The notes under the pieces are model-generated. The model was not told the DNA's origin, did no database searches, and worked only from the letters and a program-made list of their open reading frames with translations. A DNA stretch of 6,361 bases from Candidatus Delongbacteria bacterium (GTDB lineage: Bacteria; UBA4055). A program made the position numbers and the translations under genes. The stretch is taken from assembly GCA_013139625.1 (NCBI GenBank), contig WTAK01000300.1, positions 1 through 6,361 of the forward strand, given 5' to 3'. Shown piece by piece: positions 5,082 to 6,361 of this stretch (within the stretch, counting starts at the first letter, position 1; each line of letters starts with the position of its first letter).

Positions 5082-6361
5082 ATGTCTAAATTGATGGCAA
5101 GTGTTGCAGGTATTAGAGGTATTGTAGGAGATTCGTTCACACCGGATGTTATAGTTAAATATATTTCAGCATTTTCAAGATTTTGTAAACCCGGAAAAAT
5201 AATTGTAGGAAGAGATACAAGACCATCGGGAAAAGTTATATCTGATATAGTCTGCTCTGTTCTAAATATGTGTGGAAGGGATGTGATTGATATTGATATT
5301 GCTACGACACCAACTGTTGCTATGGGAATAAAATTTTACGAGGCAGCAGGCGGAATAGCTATAACTGCAAGCCATAATCCTTCGGAGTGGAATGCTTTAA
5401 AATTCATGAATCATGATACTTTATTTTTGAATGAAGAACAAGGATCTCAATTAAATACTTTTTTAAATCAAGATGATCCTCAATATGTGGGCTTTGAAGA
5501 AATTGGCAAAACTGAGTTGATCATCGAAGAGATAAGGAAATATCATATTCAGCAAGTTTTGGATATACCATATATAACAAAATCTGATATAAGAAAAAAG
5601 AATTTTAAAGTAGCGATTGACTGTGTGAATGGAGCCGGAAGTGTAATTCTAGCAGATCTTTTAATCGATTTAGGTTGTAGTGTTGCAAAGATAAACTGTA
5701 CACCTAATGGAATATTTCCACATGGGGCAGAGCCGTTACCGGAGAATCTAACTGAGATATGTGACTTTATCAAAGAAGGTAATTTTGATATAGGTATGGT
5801 TGTTGATCCTGATTCAGATAGATTAGCATTGATCTCCGATGCCGGTGTTCCTCTGGGAGAAGAATATACTTTGGCTATGGTTGCTGACCTTTTACTGGAT
5901 AAGATAAATACAGATATTGTAATTAATGTATCTACTTCAAGGGTAGTAGAGGACATTGCAAAGAAAAATTATAAAAAAACTTTCAGGACAAAGGTTGGAG
6001 AGATAAATGTTTCTACTGAAATGTTGAAAAGAGGTTGTAAGATCGGTGGAGAAGGTAACGGAGGTATTATTTTACCTGAAATTCATCCGGGAAGAGATGC
6101 TTTGGTAGGTGCTGCATTGATCTTGCAGTATTTATATGAAAAGAATGACTTTATTACATATTTATTTAATGAATTACCGCAGTATATAATTGTAAAAGAT
6201 AAAGTTTCAGTGGAAAATATAGATTTTGATGCAAGAATGAAAATTATTCTTCAAGATGAAGACCCTGCAAACATAAATGATATGGACGGAGTTAAGATCG
6301 ATCATGACGATTATTGGGTTCAATTAAGAAAATCGAACACAGAACCGATAGTAAGGATATT
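5082..6361 (+). CDS. glmM: Alpha-D-phosphohexomutase, probable phosphoglucosamine mutase (3'-truncated)
   Basis: Cytoplasmic phosphohexomutase that moves phosphate between C6 and C1 of a hexose through a phosphoserine. GlmM makes glucosamine-1-phosphate for UDP-GlcNAc and thus peptidoglycan and surface glycans. 426 codons are visible without interruption, and the reading frame runs off the right edge; the family is usually about 450 residues, so perhaps 20-35 are missing. Four domains are represented: domain I with GIRGIVG (10-16), GRDTRPSG (43-50) and active-site TASHNP with Ser97; domain II with the metal loop DPDSDR (Asp242, 244, 246); domain III with the sugar-selecting loop GGEGNGG (322-328); domain IV with the phosphate-binding RKSNTEPIVRI (416-426). 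The loop is GEGNGG rather than the GEQSGH of E. coli GlmM, as in archaeal and FCB members, so phosphomannomutase or phosphoglucomutase activity is possible. It is transcribed divergently from etfB from its own promoter. Confidence 0.88.
   Translation, partial: MSKLMASVAGIRGIVGDSFTPDVIVKYISAFSRFCKPGKIIVGRDTRPSGKVISDIVCSVLNMCGRDVIDIDIATTPTVAMGIKFYEAAGGIAITASHNPSEWNALKFMNHDTLFLNEEQGSQLNTFLNQDDPQYVGFEEIGKTELIIEEIRKYHIQQVLDIPYITKSDIRKKNFKVAIDCVNGAGSVILADLLIDLGCSVAKINCTPNGIFPHGAEPLPENLTEICDFIKEGNFDIGMVVDPDSDRLALISDAGVPLGEEYTLAMVADLLLDKINTDIVINVSTSRVVEDIAKKNYKKTFRTKVGEINVSTEMLKRGCKIGGEGNGGIILPEIHPGRDALVGAALILQYLYEKNDFITYLFNELPQYIIVKDKVSVENIDFDARMKIILQDEDPANINDMDGVKIDHDDYWVQLRKSNTEPIVRI

Noticed and set aside
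5549..5956. A 135-codon open frame on the minus strand inside the mutase gene
   Set aside because: It lies wholly inside a plus-strand gene with intact catalytic motifs. Its translation is Ser/Ile-rich with no recognisable domain and it has no ribosome binding site; it is a shadow frame.

Overview
The window comes from an AT-rich bacterial genome and holds four whole or nearly whole metabolic genes plus the 3' end of a large repeat-bearing surface or secreted protein. The gene content points to the FCB superphylum (Bacteroidota, Cloacimonadota and allied uncultured phyla). The etfB-etfA-acyl-CoA dehydrogenase set has the length, gene order and N-terminal wording of Bacteroidota operons, and Kre9/Knh1-like 'PNGGE' domains are common in FCB exoproteins. 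However, the two promoters I can read look like ordinary sigma70 promoters (TTGACA-17-TATATT and TTGCCA-17-TATATT), not the Bacteroidota TTTG/TAnnTTTG type. I therefore favour an FCB relative outside Bacteroidota proper; this is inference from recall, not from a search.

Layout. Positions 1-1110 (+) are the C-terminal 369 residues of an open-ended protein made of two tandem units of about 180 residues, each a lipocalin-like module followed by a Kre9/Knh1-like beta-sandwich. It converges on a minus-strand operon, with a strong hairpin terminator (1154-1182) oriented for that operon. The operon reads etfB (4876-4001), etfA (3997-2978) and a 580-residue acyl-CoA dehydrogenase (2930-1188). A 205-bp divergent intergenic region (4877-5081) carries a promoter for each side and a degenerate 7-bp repeat. 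From 5082 (+) a phosphohexomutase of the GlmM/PMM type runs off the right edge.

How the genes work together. The dehydrogenase oxidises (or, run in reverse, reduces) acyl-CoA at the alpha-beta carbons, and EtfAB carries its electrons. EtfA and EtfB resemble the group that includes electron-bifurcating ETFs (Acidaminococcus-like) more than the mitochondrial housekeeping type, so the operon could couple enoyl-CoA reduction to NADH and ferredoxin rather than only serve beta-oxidation. The mutase supplies hexose- or glucosamine-1-phosphate for envelope synthesis and is transcribed separately.

The most unusual item is in the 47-bp etfA-acd gap. It carries a second, diverged copy of the last codons of etfA, encoding YYKEQSK-stop, whose stop leads directly into the acd ribosome binding site. 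The differences between copies are mostly synonymous, which suggests that etfA was replaced by a diverged allele and the old 3' end was left behind. I saw no CRISPR array, tRNA, rRNA, transposase or evidently novel multi-gene system.
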